From assembly GCA_028713595.1 (NCBI GenBank), contig JAQTNZ010000232.1, positions 1 to 5,272 of the forward strand: a stretch of DNA of 5,272 nt, read 5' to 3'. The stretch is from Methylovulum sp. (GTDB taxonomy: Bacteria > Pseudomonadota > Gammaproteobacteria > Methylococcales > Methylomonadaceae). Below are positions 1 to 5,272 of this stretch, piece by piece. Made by a program: the position numbers and the translations under genes. The stretch's first letter is position 1; the number at the start of each line of letters is the position of its first letter. The notes under the pieces were generated by a model. It saw nothing but the letters and a program-made list of their open reading frames with translations. It searched no databases and had not been told where the DNA came from.

Positions 1-561
1 CGTAAGCTTTATGCCGCCCAAAGCAGTTTTTTACCGTTAAAAATCAATATGGCGGGCGTTATCCCCCCCATATTCGCTTCCAGTATCATCCTGTTCCCCG
101 CCACTATCGCGGGCTGGTTTGGTAATGCGGAAGGTTTTGCCTGGCTACAGGACATTGCCACCATGTTTTCCCCAGGGCAGCCGGTGTATGTGTTGTTGTA
201 TGCCACCGCCATCATTTTCTTTTGCTTTTTTTACACCGCCTTGGTGTTCAACTCAAAAGAAACGGCTGAGAATTTAAAAAAATCGGGTGCATTCCTGCCT
301 GGTATTAGACCCGGTTTGCAAACTAGCATGTATATCGACAAGGTGATGACCCGATTGACCTTGATCGGTGCGTTTTATATCACGCTGGTCTGTTTGTTGC
401 CGGAATTTTTAATCGTGTATTGGAATGTTCCATTTTATTTTGGTGGAACTTCTTTGTTGATTATCGTGGTGGTGGTCATGGACTTCATTTCGCAAATGCA
501 GACCCATGTGATGTCCCAGCAGTATGATGGCCTGATGAAGAAAGCCAATTTAAAGAAATGA
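1..561 (+). CDS. secY: Protein translocase subunit SecY, C-terminal part (5' truncated by window)
   Basis: SecY is the pore subunit of the SecYEG translocon, which moves unfolded proteins across or into the inner membrane. The visible 186 codons begin in frame at base 1 and correspond to the E. coli protein from the end of cytoplasmic loop C4 through TM7-TM10 to the C-terminus. Family landmarks seen include [13 protein letters not shown] (TM7 start), CFFYTALVF (TM8), [13 protein letters not shown] in loop C5, and [11 protein letters not shown] leading into TM10. Arg103 of the fragment, in GIRPG, matches E. coli Arg357, known to be important for SecA-driven translocation. The tail ends at KKANLKK, slightly shorter than in E. 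coli. The gene starts outside the window. It is the penultimate gene of the spc operon, and rpmJ follows after 29 nt. Identification is secure. Confidence 0.98.
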   Translation, partial: RKLYAAQSSFLPLKINMAGVIPPIFASSIILFPATIAGWFGNAEGFAWLQDIATMFSPGQPVYVLLYATAIIFFCFFYTALVFNSKETAENLKKSGAFLPGIRPGLQTSMYIDKVMTRLTLIGAFYITLVCLLPEFLIVYWNVPFYFGGTSLLIIVVVVMDFISQMQTHVMSQQYDGLMKKANLKK

Positions 562-579
562 TTTGTTGTAAGAACAATT

Positions 580-584
580 AGGAG
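580..584 (+). promoter_or_regulatory. Ribosome binding site of rpmJ, fixing a GTG start
   Basis: AGGAG lies 6 nt before the GTG at 591. No ATG lies at a suitable distance and the GTG frame begins exactly at the conserved (M)KVRASVKK of L36, so this site fixes the GTG as the start. Confidence 0.85.
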
Positions 585-590
585 TTTGCA

Positions 591-704
591 GTGAAAGTTC
601 GTGCTTCTGTAAAAAAAATTTGTAGAAATTGTAAAATAGTCAAAAGAAACGGTGTCGTTCGGGTTATCTGCCTTGATGGCAGACATAAGCAACGACAAGG
701 TTGA
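591..704 (+). CDS. rpmJ: 50S ribosomal protein L36 (bL36), zinc-ribbon form
   Basis: L36 is the smallest protein of the large ribosomal subunit and binds 23S rRNA. The 37-codon frame starts with GTG and reads (M)[14 protein letters not shown] at its N-terminus and RHKQRQG at its C-terminus, nearly identical to E. coli L36. The four zinc ligands of the C+ form are present (Cys11, Cys14, Cys27, His32), so this is the zinc-dependent version rather than the Cys-less paralogue made under zinc limitation. Its length is the usual 37 residues; E. coli has 38. It lies 29 nt after secY, as in other gammaproteobacteria, and is the last gene of the spc operon. It is easily missed because of its size and GTG start. 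No terminator is visible after it, so spc transcripts may run on into rpsM. Confidence 0.97.
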   Translation: MKVRASVKKICRNCKIVKRNGVVRVICLDGRHKQRQG

Positions 705-738
705 TTTTGTTGTGTCTTTATTTCTATAGTGCTATAAT
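701..738 (+). promoter_or_regulatory. Probable sigma-70 promoter(s) of the alpha operon
   Basis: TATAAT at 733-738 is a perfect -10 box preceded by TGC (extended -10), with TTGTGT at 710-715 as a -35, 17 nt away. A second, overlapping candidate is TTGATT (701-706), 18 nt, TATAGT (725-730). The two -10 boxes arise from a short inverted repeat TATAG-TG-CTATA at 725-736. Transcription from the better promoter would begin near 744-745, about 36 nt before rpsM. In E. coli the alpha operon promoter also lies between rpmJ and rpsM, which supports the call. The start site is inferred, not measured. Confidence 0.7.
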
Positions 739-763
739 TGCGCACTTAACTTTAGAATATTGC

Positions 764-779
764 TCAGAGGAGTATCTGA
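764..779 (+). promoter_or_regulatory. Small hairpin carrying the rpsM Shine-Dalgarno in its loop
   Basis: TCAGA (764-768) and TCTGA (775-779) are exact reverse complements enclosing the six bases GGAGTA, which include most of the Shine-Dalgarno. The ATG of rpsM follows directly at 780. A 5-bp stem is weak alone. It may do nothing, or it could be a simple element for translational control at the head of the operon. Confidence 0.35.
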
Positions 780-1136
780 ATGGCACGTATTGCCGGGATA
801 AATGTACCAGACCATAAGCATGCAGTGATTGCCCTGACTGCCATTTATGGCGTTGGCCGTCAAACTGCATCTGAAATTTGTGCGGAAGTAGGTATATTGC
901 CGTCCATTAAAATAAAAGAATTGTCCGAAGACCAATTGGAGACAATTCGTGCAGTCGTTTCAAAAATGACTGTGGAAGGCGACCTTCGCCGCGAAGTTTC
1001 AATGAATATTAAACGCTTGATGGATCTGGGCTGTTATCGCGGGATCAGGCATCGCCGGGGCCTGCCTTTACGGGGCCAACGCACCAGAACCAATGCCAGG
1101 ACCAGAAAAGGCCCACGTAAACCTATTAGAAAATAA
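780..1136 (+). CDS. rpsM: 30S ribosomal protein S13 (uS13)
   Basis: S13 sits in the head of the small subunit, contacts 16S rRNA and L5 (inter-subunit bridges), and its basic tail reaches toward the P-site tRNA. The 118-residue product has the standard bacterial length. It begins [10 protein letters not shown], has the helix-hairpin-helix [10 protein letters not shown] at residues 21-30, the conserved [17 protein letters not shown] segment, and a highly basic C-terminal tail ending KGPRKPIRK. The ATG is preceded by AGAGGAG with a 7-nt spacer. It is the first gene of the alpha operon, 75 nt after rpmJ, and rpsK follows after 24 nt. In E. coli, S4 represses translation at the leader of this gene. 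The leader here is too short for the same pseudoknot. Confidence 0.99.
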   Translation: MARIAGINVPDHKHAVIALTAIYGVGRQTASEICAEVGILPSIKIKELSEDQLETIRAVVSKMTVEGDLRREVSMNIKRLMDLGCYRGIRHRRGLPLRGQRTRTNARTRKGPRKPIRK

Positions 1137-1160
1137 GATATTCTTTAAAGAGAAAAGTAA

Positions 1161-1547
1161 ATGGCTAGTCCAAATCGTTCAAGAAAACGTATTAAAAAAG
1201 AAGTGGTTGACGGTATCGTCCATGTCCACGCCTCTTTCAATAATACCATAATAACAATAACCGACAGAAAAGGGAACGCTCTGTCTTGGGCTACCTCTGG
1301 TGGTTCAGGTTTCCGTGGTTCGAGAAAAAGCACCCCGTTCGCCGCCCAGGTCGCCGCTGAAAAAGCCGGTATCGTTGCCCAAGAGTTCGGCATGAAAAAT
1401 TTGGACGTGCTGGTCAAAGGCCCAGGCCCAGGGCGTGAGTCCGCCGTCCGGTCTTTAAATAATCTTGGCTTTAAGATCACCAATATTATTGACGTGACAC
1501 CCATTCCGCACAATGGTTGCCGTCCACCTAAAAAACGCCGCGTATAG
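1161..1547 (+). CDS. rpsK: 30S ribosomal protein S11 (uS11)
   Basis: S11 lies on the small-subunit platform, binds 16S rRNA and helps shape the mRNA exit region near the E site. The 128-residue product is one shorter than E. coli S11 and shares [10 protein letters not shown], the [17 protein letters not shown] block (47-63), [10 protein letters not shown] and the invariant tail [18 protein letters not shown]. Asn118, followed by Gly, is the residue that is converted to isoaspartate in E. coli S11 (Asn119 there), so the same modification is possible. The N-terminus differs mildly ([10 protein letters not shown]). The Shine-Dalgarno is weak (AAGAGA, 7-nt spacer), which suggests partial translational coupling to rpsM 24 nt upstream. 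rpsD follows after 18 nt. Confidence 0.99.
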   Translation: MASPNRSRKRIKKEVVDGIVHVHASFNNTIITITDRKGNALSWATSGGSGFRGSRKSTPFAAQVAAEKAGIVAQEFGMKNLDVLVKGPGPGRESAVRSLNNLGFKITNIIDVTPIPHNGCRPPKKRRV

Positions 1548-1565
1548 AGCATTTGGAGCAATAAT

Positions 1566-2186
1566 ATGGCAAGATATCTAGGCCCTACCTGTAAATTAAG
1601 CCGAAGAGAAGGCGCTGACCTGCTGTTGAAAAGCCGGGGCAAGTCTTTGGAAGGCAAATGTAAATTAGACCAAAAACCGGGTCAGCACGGTACCAAACGT
1701 ACCCGCAATTCTGACTATGCCATCCAGTTGCGCGCCAAACAGCGCCTACGCCGCATTTACGGTGTGTTGGAAAAGCAATTTAGAAACTATTACAAAATCG
1801 CTGACATGAAAAAAGGCGCGACAGGTGAGAACTTGTTGAACCTGCTCGAGTCACGGTTGGATAACGTGGTTTACCGTATGGGTTTTGCTTCAACCCGCGC
1901 TGAAGCGCGCCAGTTGGTCAGCCACAAATCCATCCAAGTCAACGGTACGCTGCTGAACATTCCGTCTTACCAAGTCGCCCCCGGCGATGTGGTCGCTATC
2001 CGTGAGAAAGCGAAAAAACAGCAACGGATCATCGACGCTTTGGCCGTCACCGAGCAGTATGGTTTTCCGACATGGGTTGAGGTTAACTCAAAGGCTATGA
2101 CAGGTACGTTTACATCATTGCCTGATCGTGTTGATTTAGGTAGCGATATTAATGAACAGTTAGTTGTCGAGCTCTACTCTAAATAA
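1566..2186 (+). CDS. rpsD: 30S ribosomal protein S4 (uS4)
   Basis: S4 is a primary 16S rRNA binder that nucleates assembly of the 30S body. It also contributes to the mRNA entry helicase and to decoding accuracy, and in E. coli it is the translational repressor of the alpha operon. The product is 206 residues, exactly the E. coli length. It starts [16 protein letters not shown], has PGQHG at 38-42, and carries the S4 RNA-binding domain at about 96-156 ([12 protein letters not shown] onward to [10 protein letters not shown]). Cys9 and Cys32 remain, but the full four-cysteine zinc site of C+ type S4 proteins is absent, so it is the zinc-free type. GGAG lies 7 nt before the ATG. rpoA follows after 20 nt. 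Confidence 0.99.
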   Translation: MARYLGPTCKLSRREGADLLLKSRGKSLEGKCKLDQKPGQHGTKRTRNSDYAIQLRAKQRLRRIYGVLEKQFRNYYKIADMKKGATGENLLNLLESRLDNVVYRMGFASTRAEARQLVSHKSIQVNGTLLNIPSYQVAPGDVVAIREKAKKQQRIIDALAVTEQYGFPTWVEVNSKAMTGTFTSLPDRVDLGSDINEQLVVELYSK

Positions 2187-2206
2187 TTGAAATTCGAGGG
2201 ATATAA

Positions 2207-3223
2207 ATGCAGAATTCCATTTCTGGCTTATTGAAGCCTCGTCTTGTTGAGGTTGTAAATAAAACCCCTAACCATTCCAGAATCGTCATTGAGCCGCTTG
2301 AGCGTGGTTTCGGCCATTCTTTAGGCAATGCCTTAAGACGGGTTTTGCTGTCAACTATTCCAGGTTGTGCAGTCACCGATGTGGAGATTGAAGGCGTGCT
2401 TCATGAATACACCACGATTGAAGGTGTGCAAGAGGACGTGATTGATATCCTGCTCAATTTGAAAAAATTGGCGGTGATCTTATATTCAAGAGACGAAGTC
2501 GAGCTGACGCTGTCAAAAAACGGTGCGGGCAGCGTGTTGGCGGGCGACATTACCCTGCCGCACGATGTCGAAATCGTCAACCCTGAACTGGTCATCGCCA
2601 ACCTGACCCAGGCGGGCGTATTGAACATGAAAATCAGGATACGCCGTGGACGGGGCTACGAGCCGGTCAGCATGCGTAAGGCCACCCAAGGTTACAATGC
2701 CCCTGCGATGGGGTCTTTGCAATTGGACGCGTCCTATAGCCCGGTGATGAAAGTCGCTTATCAAGTTGAAAGCACCCGTGTCGAGCAACGCACTAATTTG
2801 GATAAGCTGATTATCGAATTGGAGACAAACGGAACTGTCGATCCTGAACAAACCATTAAGCTTGCCGCGACAATTTTGCATGAACAATTGTCGGTTTTTG
2901 TTGATTTTGAAAAAGTGAACGATCAGCTTGAAGAAGAGAAAGTGGAAGTCGAAGAAATCTTCGAGCCGGTCTTGCTCCGTCCGGTTGATGACCTTGAATT
3001 GACAGTCCGTTCAGCCAATTGTTTAAAAGCTGAAAATATTTTCTATATTGGCGACTTGATCCAACGCACTGAAGTTGAGCTGTTGAAAACGCCTAACCTC
3101 GGCAAGAAATCGCTGACCGAGATAAAAGATATTCTGGCCTTGAAAGGCTTGTCATTAGGTATGCGCTTGGAAAATTGGCCGCCTGATAACCTTGCCGACC
3201 AATCCCATTCAACAACCCATTAA
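2207..3223 (+). CDS. rpoA: DNA-directed RNA polymerase subunit alpha
   Basis: Alpha dimerises to nucleate RNA polymerase assembly, and its C-terminal domain binds UP elements and activators. The N-terminal domain (about 1-235) shows [15 protein letters not shown] at 31-45, including the assembly-critical arginine pair, GVLHEY, and the [11 protein letters not shown] dimer region. An acidic linker (about 236-255, [10 protein letters not shown]) leads to the C-terminal domain, where [14 protein letters not shown] and [12 protein letters not shown] form the DNA-contacting helices. Arg268 and Asn271 match E. coli Arg265 and Asn268, the main UP-element contacts. The length of 338 compares with 329 in E. 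coli. The excess is in the linker and in a short tail after WPP (ADQSHSTTH). GAGGG lies 6 nt before the ATG. It sits between rpsD and rplQ, as expected. Confidence 0.99.
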   Translation: MQNSISGLLKPRLVEVVNKTPNHSRIVIEPLERGFGHSLGNALRRVLLSTIPGCAVTDVEIEGVLHEYTTIEGVQEDVIDILLNLKKLAVILYSRDEVELTLSKNGAGSVLAGDITLPHDVEIVNPELVIANLTQAGVLNMKIRIRRGRGYEPVSMRKATQGYNAPAMGSLQLDASYSPVMKVAYQVESTRVEQRTNLDKLIIELETNGTVDPEQTIKLAATILHEQLSVFVDFEKVNDQLEEEKVEVEEIFEPVLLRPVDDLELTVRSANCLKAENIFYIGDLIQRTEVELLKTPNLGKKSLTEIKDILALKGLSLGMRLENWPPDNLADQSHSTTH

Positions 3224-3245
3224 ATATTATTAGGTCATCATTCCC

Positions 3246-3608
3246 ATGAGACATCGTAAATCAGGTAGAAAATTTAACATGAACAGCAGCCACCGCAAGG
3301 CGCTGTTCAGCAATATGGTCAATTCCCTGTTCAAGCATGAACTGATCCGCACCACGTTACCCAAAGCTAAAGAATTGCGCGGTTTTGCCGAGCCTTTAAT
3401 CACTTTATCCAAGGAAGACAGCGTTGCGAAAAGACGTATGGCGTTTGCCAAATTGCGTGACCGTGACATGGTGACCAAATTGTTCAATGAGTTGGGTCCG
3501 CGTTATAAAGACCGTCAGGGCGGTTATTTGCGCATTATGAAATGCGGTTTCAGAACCGGCGATGATAGCCCAATGGCGTATGTCGAATTGGTTGACAGAC
3601 CTGAGTGA
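3246..3608 (+). CDS. rplQ: 50S ribosomal protein L17 (bL17)
   Basis: L17 is a bacterial large-subunit protein near the peptide exit tunnel that contacts 23S rRNA. The 120-residue product begins [11 protein letters not shown] and contains [39 protein letters not shown] and the C-terminal [19 protein letters not shown], all family hallmarks. E. coli L17 has 127 residues. The difference is the absence of its dispensable Ala/Glu tail, since this protein stops at VDRPE. The Shine-Dalgarno is poor (AGGT, about 10 nt before the ATG), so translation may depend on coupling to rpoA, which ends 22 nt upstream. It is the last gene of the alpha operon; a hairpin and then a strong terminator follow immediately. 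Confidence 0.99.
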   Translation: MRHRKSGRKFNMNSSHRKALFSNMVNSLFKHELIRTTLPKAKELRGFAEPLITLSKEDSVAKRRMAFAKLRDRDMVTKLFNELGPRYKDRQGGYLRIMKCGFRTGDDSPMAYVELVDRPE

Positions 3609-3626
3609 TTAAGGCGCCAGCCTTAA
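3609..3626 (+). other. Perfect hairpin directly after rplQ
   Basis: TTAAGGC (3609-3615) and GCCTTAA (3620-3626) form a perfect 7-bp stem with a 4-nt loop starting one base after the rplQ stop codon. No T-run follows, so it is not a terminator alone. It may stabilise the 3' end of the mRNA or help the terminator 19 nt further on. Confidence 0.6.
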
Positions 3627-3644
3627 CCTTCGCTTATGCACCCT

Positions 3645-3681
3645 AAAAAATCCGCCCGGCAACCCGCCCGGCGGATTTTTT
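3645..3681 (+). terminator. Intrinsic terminator of the alpha operon (probably bidirectional)
   Basis: AAAAAATCCGCC (3645-3656) pairs perfectly with GGCGGATTTTTT (3670-3681) around a 13-nt GC-rich loop, giving a GC core of TCCGCC/GGCGGA followed by six T. Because the A-run and T-run are symmetric, it could also stop transcripts arriving on the minus strand. It lies 36 nt after the rplQ stop, where an operon end is expected. Confidence 0.93.
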
Positions 3682-3909
3682 CGTTTCAGCCCGCAGTGTT
3701 TTTATACGCCTTATCCTCCCCGCTATCCCGATTTTGCTTGCCCAGGCCAGCCCCATCCGTTCGCAAGTGTGCACAGGCTTTAGCGCATAGCTTGATTGGC
3801 TTTGCGGCAATCGGCCAACTATCCGGCAACCGCCGATGCCCCGCGCCAGTAGGGTAGCTTTCAAAAATAATCCCCCATCCAGACGGATGCTTAAAAATTT
3901 GACTGGATT

Positions 3910-3944
3910 CATTTGCATAACATCAGTTAGTATTTCCCCATCCT
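3910..3944 (+). repeat. Upstream complement of the next gene's Shine-Dalgarno and start codon
   Basis: CATTTGCATAA (3910-3920) is the exact reverse complement of TTATGCAAATG (4089-4099), which contains the start codon at 4091. TTCCCC-A-TCCT (3934-3944) is complementary, with one bulged A, to AGGAGGGGAA (4078-4087), which contains the Shine-Dalgarno. The two pairings are nested. In RNA they could form a long-range stem that hides the initiation region. In DNA they could be the remains of an inverted duplication, since the minus strand here also reads ATG CAA ATG. Whether this stretch is transcribed with the gene is unknown. Confidence 0.5.
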
Positions 3945-3972
3945 CGTGCGTCTTAGCGTTTGCAGAGAGGAT
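3940..3972 (+). promoter_or_regulatory. Local hairpin competing with the anti-Shine-Dalgarno pairing
   Basis: ATCCTC (3940-3945) pairs with GAGGAT (3967-3972). After a small internal loop the stem can continue with TGC (3947-3949) and GCA (3962-3964), leaving a 12-nt loop. The bases TCCT (3941-3944) are the same ones that could pair with the downstream Shine-Dalgarno, so the two folds exclude each other. This is seen only at sequence level. Confidence 0.35.
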
Positions 3973-4019
3973 ATTAAGCCTTGATTTTTTTAGGGTTTCA
4001 ACCAACAACAAGACAGTGT

Positions 4020-4059
4020 GCCAGCCGGTGCGGCTGGCTGCCATAAGCTGCCGCTTTAT
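4020..4059 (+). promoter_or_regulatory. Two tandem hairpins upstream of the coiled-coil gene
   Basis: GCCAGCCG (4020-4027) and CGGCTGGC (4031-4038) form a perfect, GC-rich 8-bp stem with a 3-nt loop. Five bases later ATAAGC (4043-4048) and GCTTTAT (4053-4059) form a weaker stem with one bulged T. No T-run follows the strong stem, so it is not an intrinsic terminator. The pair ends 18 nt before the Shine-Dalgarno and may be part of the 5' untranslated region. Confidence 0.5.
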
Positions 4060-4077
4060 TGAGCACCCATCATTTAT

Positions 4078-4083
4078 AGGAGG
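4078..4083 (+). promoter_or_regulatory. Strong Shine-Dalgarno of the coiled-coil gene
   Basis: AGGAGG (within AGGAGGGG) lies 7 nt before the ATG at 4091. It selects this ATG over the in-frame ATGs at 4097 and 4109 and is the strongest ribosome binding site in the window. Confidence 0.85.
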
Positions 4084-4090
4084 GGAATTT

Positions 4091-5272
4091 ATGCAAATGT
4101 ACTTATCCATGATTCAAAATACCTTAGGCGGCTTGGCTGGCCTAGGTGTCGCCGGCATTCTCATTGCTGGCCTGTTATGTCTGTCTGTCCGCGCCCGTTA
4201 CCGGGGTCAGTTGCTTAAACAGGGACAAGACTTGGCGCAGGCTCAACTGGCCCATAGCCAGCTGAGTGCGGACATGGCGCAAGCCAAAGAAGCGGCCTTG
4301 GTCAGCTTAAGCGCCCTCAATGCCGCGTTGGCGATTGATTGTGACGCGCCAGCGGACATGGCTGGCGACATCTGGCAACACCAAGCGGAGTTACTGTCGC
4401 TGCTTATCGGGCGTGTGCAGGAGCAGGACGGTCAGTTGGCGCAAGCGGCGGCGGACTTGGCCGGGCAACAAGTGCTGGCGGCGGCGGATGCGGCGAAACT
4501 GCAAAGCAAAATCCGCAGCCAAAAAGCTTATATTGCCAAGCTGGAAATGGGGCGTTTGAAAGTGTTTGACGATTTGAACCAATCGGTGCAACGCCTACGC
4601 CAGTCGGCCTTGGCATTAGCCGAACGCTCACAGGCGGCCTTAGCCAGCGACAGGCTGTCAGCGGAAAATCAGGCCTATAAAGCCGCCATTGCCAAACTGC
4701 GTTGGGATCGCCTGAAAGAGTTTGATGAGCTGAATGCCGCCATTTATAGGCTCCATCAGGTGGAAGCGGCTTGGCGCGGTCAACTGGTCACCAGCCAAGA
4801 AGCGGCGTTGCAATTGCGGGCCGACATCACCGGCTATCAGGCCACTATCGCCCAGCTTGAAGCAGAGCGGCAACAGGCGGACGAAACGTTGGCTTTGGCA
4901 ATGGCGGACAATCAGGCATTGATGGACGCTGCCGTTGCTAAAGCATCAGAATCTGAAGCACCCGTGCCATTAAGCAGCCCCGCACCTGTGTTGGCCGCCG
5001 CTCCGGTGGCGGTTGCCGATGCCGAAACGGACGTGGCCGAGATGACTGCGCAAGCGCACCCTAGTGCAAATGAGCTGGTTGCCGCCTTAGACAGCGTGGC
5101 GGAGCCAGAATCCGCGCCAGAGCCAGAGCCAGAGCAAAGCGAGCCAACCCCACAGGCGCAACCGCTGTTCGCCAAGTTTATGAAGGGCATTAAGGTGGAT
5201 ATTAATCTGGGCAAAGCCAAAGCACCGGACGAAGAACCCGTCAGCGGGCCAACGCCCGTGTTGGCGGGTGGG
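4091..5272 (+). CDS. Unrecognised membrane-anchored coiled-coil protein (3' truncated by window)
   Basis: I do not recognise this family. The frame is open for 394 codons to the window edge. Residues 12-33 form one hydrophobic helix (GGLAGLGVAGILIAG). The uncharged N-terminus and the Arg/Lys cluster after the helix (RARYRGQLLK) predict N-out, C-in topology, leaving the rest in the cytoplasm. Residues about 40-285 are Ala/Gln/Leu-rich and heptad-like, consistent with a long coiled coil. Within it IAKLEMGRLKVFDDLN (148-163) is echoed by IAKLRWDRLKEFDELN (200-215), and IAQL recurs at 253, giving a 52-53-residue repeat. Residues about 280-358 are Ala/Pro/Glu-rich and probably disordered (EPESAPEPEPEQSEP), followed by FAKFMKGIKVDINLGK. 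The DNA is GC-richer than the ribosomal genes. A structural or scaffolding role is possible but is inference only; similarity to SMC-type proteins would probably reflect composition. Confidence 0.85.
   Translation, partial: MQMYLSMIQNTLGGLAGLGVAGILIAGLLCLSVRARYRGQLLKQGQDLAQAQLAHSQLSADMAQAKEAALVSLSALNAALAIDCDAPADMAGDIWQHQAELLSLLIGRVQEQDGQLAQAAADLAGQQVLAAADAAKLQSKIRSQKAYIAKLEMGRLKVFDDLNQSVQRLRQSALALAERSQAALASDRLSAENQAYKAAIAKLRWDRLKEFDELNAAIYRLHQVEAAWRGQLVTSQEAALQLRADITGYQATIAQLEAERQQADETLALAMADNQALMDAAVAKASESEAPVPLSSPAPVLAAAPVAVADAETDVAEMTAQAHPSANELVAALDSVAEPESAPEPEPEQSEPTPQAQPLFAKFMKGIKVDINLGKAKAPDEEPVSGPTPVLAGG
4532..4900 (+). repeat. Internal 52-53-residue repeats in the coiled-coil gene
   Basis: Three successive units begin with ATT-GCC or ATC-GCC codons at 4532, 4688 and 4847 (IAKL, IAKL, IAQL). 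Units one and two share I-A-K-L-x-x-x-R-L-K-x-F-D-x-L-N and a later R-L. Unit three is diverged. The spacing is 156 and 159 nt. The DNA copies have drifted, which points to an old duplication kept at protein level. Confidence 0.55.

Larger units (their letters stand above)
3682..4077. other. Gene-free interval rich in inverted repeats
   Basis: About 400 nt separate the alpha-operon terminator from the next gene. Open frames on both strands run into the terminator, lack recognisable protein features and have no good ribosome binding site, so no gene is called. Structures seen are a bulged stem at 3806-3840 (GGCAATCGGC against GCCGATGCC), a small stem at 3876-3889 (CATCC/GGATG), a stem at 3940-3972, and hairpins at 4020-4038 and 4043-4059. 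A TTGACT at 3899-3904 looks like a -35 box, but no good -10 follows at 16-18 nt. AATAAT at 3866-3871 resembles a -10 without a good -35. No tRNA, rRNA or transposase remnant was recognised. Confidence 0.6.

Noticed and set aside
1145..1657. 170-codon minus-strand frame opposite rpsK and the start of rpsD
   Set aside because: It lies fully antisense to two highly conserved ribosomal genes and has no recognisable protein features.
3636..3857. 73-codon open frame on the plus strand starting just before the terminator
   Set aside because: It begins in the terminator stem, has no Shine-Dalgarno and its translation is of low-complexity, Pro/Arg/Ser-rich character with no family resemblance.
3899..3933. 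TTGACT as -35 with TAGTAT (3928-3933) as -10 for the coiled-coil gene
   Set aside because: The spacer is 23 nt, too long for a sigma-70 promoter, and no better -10 is found at 16-18 nt. A promoter for this gene could not be placed with confidence.
3981..4046. Possible 21-residue leader peptide with TTG start after GAGAGG, ending within the second leader hairpin
   Set aside because: The start codon is weak, the spacing from the purine run is 10 nt, and the codons show no run of one amino acid that would suggest attenuation. Noted only because it lies in the structured leader.
3682..4090. Search for insertion sequence ends, attachment site, CRISPR or tRNA in the gap
   Set aside because: No tRNA cloverleaf, no transposase fragment, no regularly spaced repeats and no target-site duplication could be seen; only isolated inverted repeats.
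3643..4110. 155-codon open frame on the minus strand across the gap between rplQ and the coiled-coil gene
   Set aside because: It starts inside the next gene, covers that gene's Shine-Dalgarno on the other strand and reads right through the intrinsic terminator. It has no good ribosome binding site and the protein shows no recognisable domain. A shorter version starting at 3918 (ATG CAA ATG) has its only purine-rich site too far upstream. It could be a decayed gene, but this cannot be supported.
4912..5220. 102-codon minus-strand frame opposite the coiled-coil gene
   Set aside because: It is an Ala/Ser/Gly-rich antisense shadow of the Ala/Pro/Glu-rich tail, as expected for GC-rich repetitive coding DNA.

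Overview
The window is the 3' end of the spc ribosomal-protein operon followed by a complete alpha operon, then an unrelated locus. Gene order on the + strand is secY (3' part) - rpmJ - rpsM - rpsK - rpsD - rpoA - rplQ. This order, the secY-rpmJ-rpsM junction and the close residue-level match to Escherichia coli proteins (SecY, S13, S11, S4 of 206 aa, RpoA, L17) point to a gammaproteobacterium. The moderate GC of the ribosomal genes and frequent TTG leucine codons would fit a methanotroph of the Methylococcales, but that is a weak guess.

Positions 1-704 hold the last four membrane helices of SecY and the 37-residue zinc-ribbon protein L36, which starts at GTG. The 75-nt gap 705-779 carries a good sigma-70 promoter with an extended -10 (TGC-TATAAT). 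It should start the alpha operon only about 36 nt before rpsM, too short a leader for an E. coli-type S4-binding pseudoknot. Positions 780-3608 encode S13, S11, S4, RNA polymerase alpha and L17, closely packed with 18-28 nt gaps. A perfect 7-bp hairpin right after rplQ and a strong intrinsic terminator at 3645-3681 close the operon.

Positions 3682-4090 carry no convincing gene. This stretch is rich in inverted repeats. The Shine-Dalgarno region and start codon of the next gene have nested complements about 140-180 nt upstream, and part of that complement can instead form a local hairpin. This could be a regulatory leader or an old inverted duplication.

From 4091 to the window end an open, GC-richer frame encodes at least 394 residues of an unrecognised protein. 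It has one N-terminal membrane anchor, a long Ala/Gln-rich coiled coil with a 52-53-residue internal repeat, and an Ala/Pro/Glu-rich tail. Together the first seven genes make the translocon pore, ribosomal proteins and the polymerase scaffold. The last gene looks like an independent transcription unit of unknown role.
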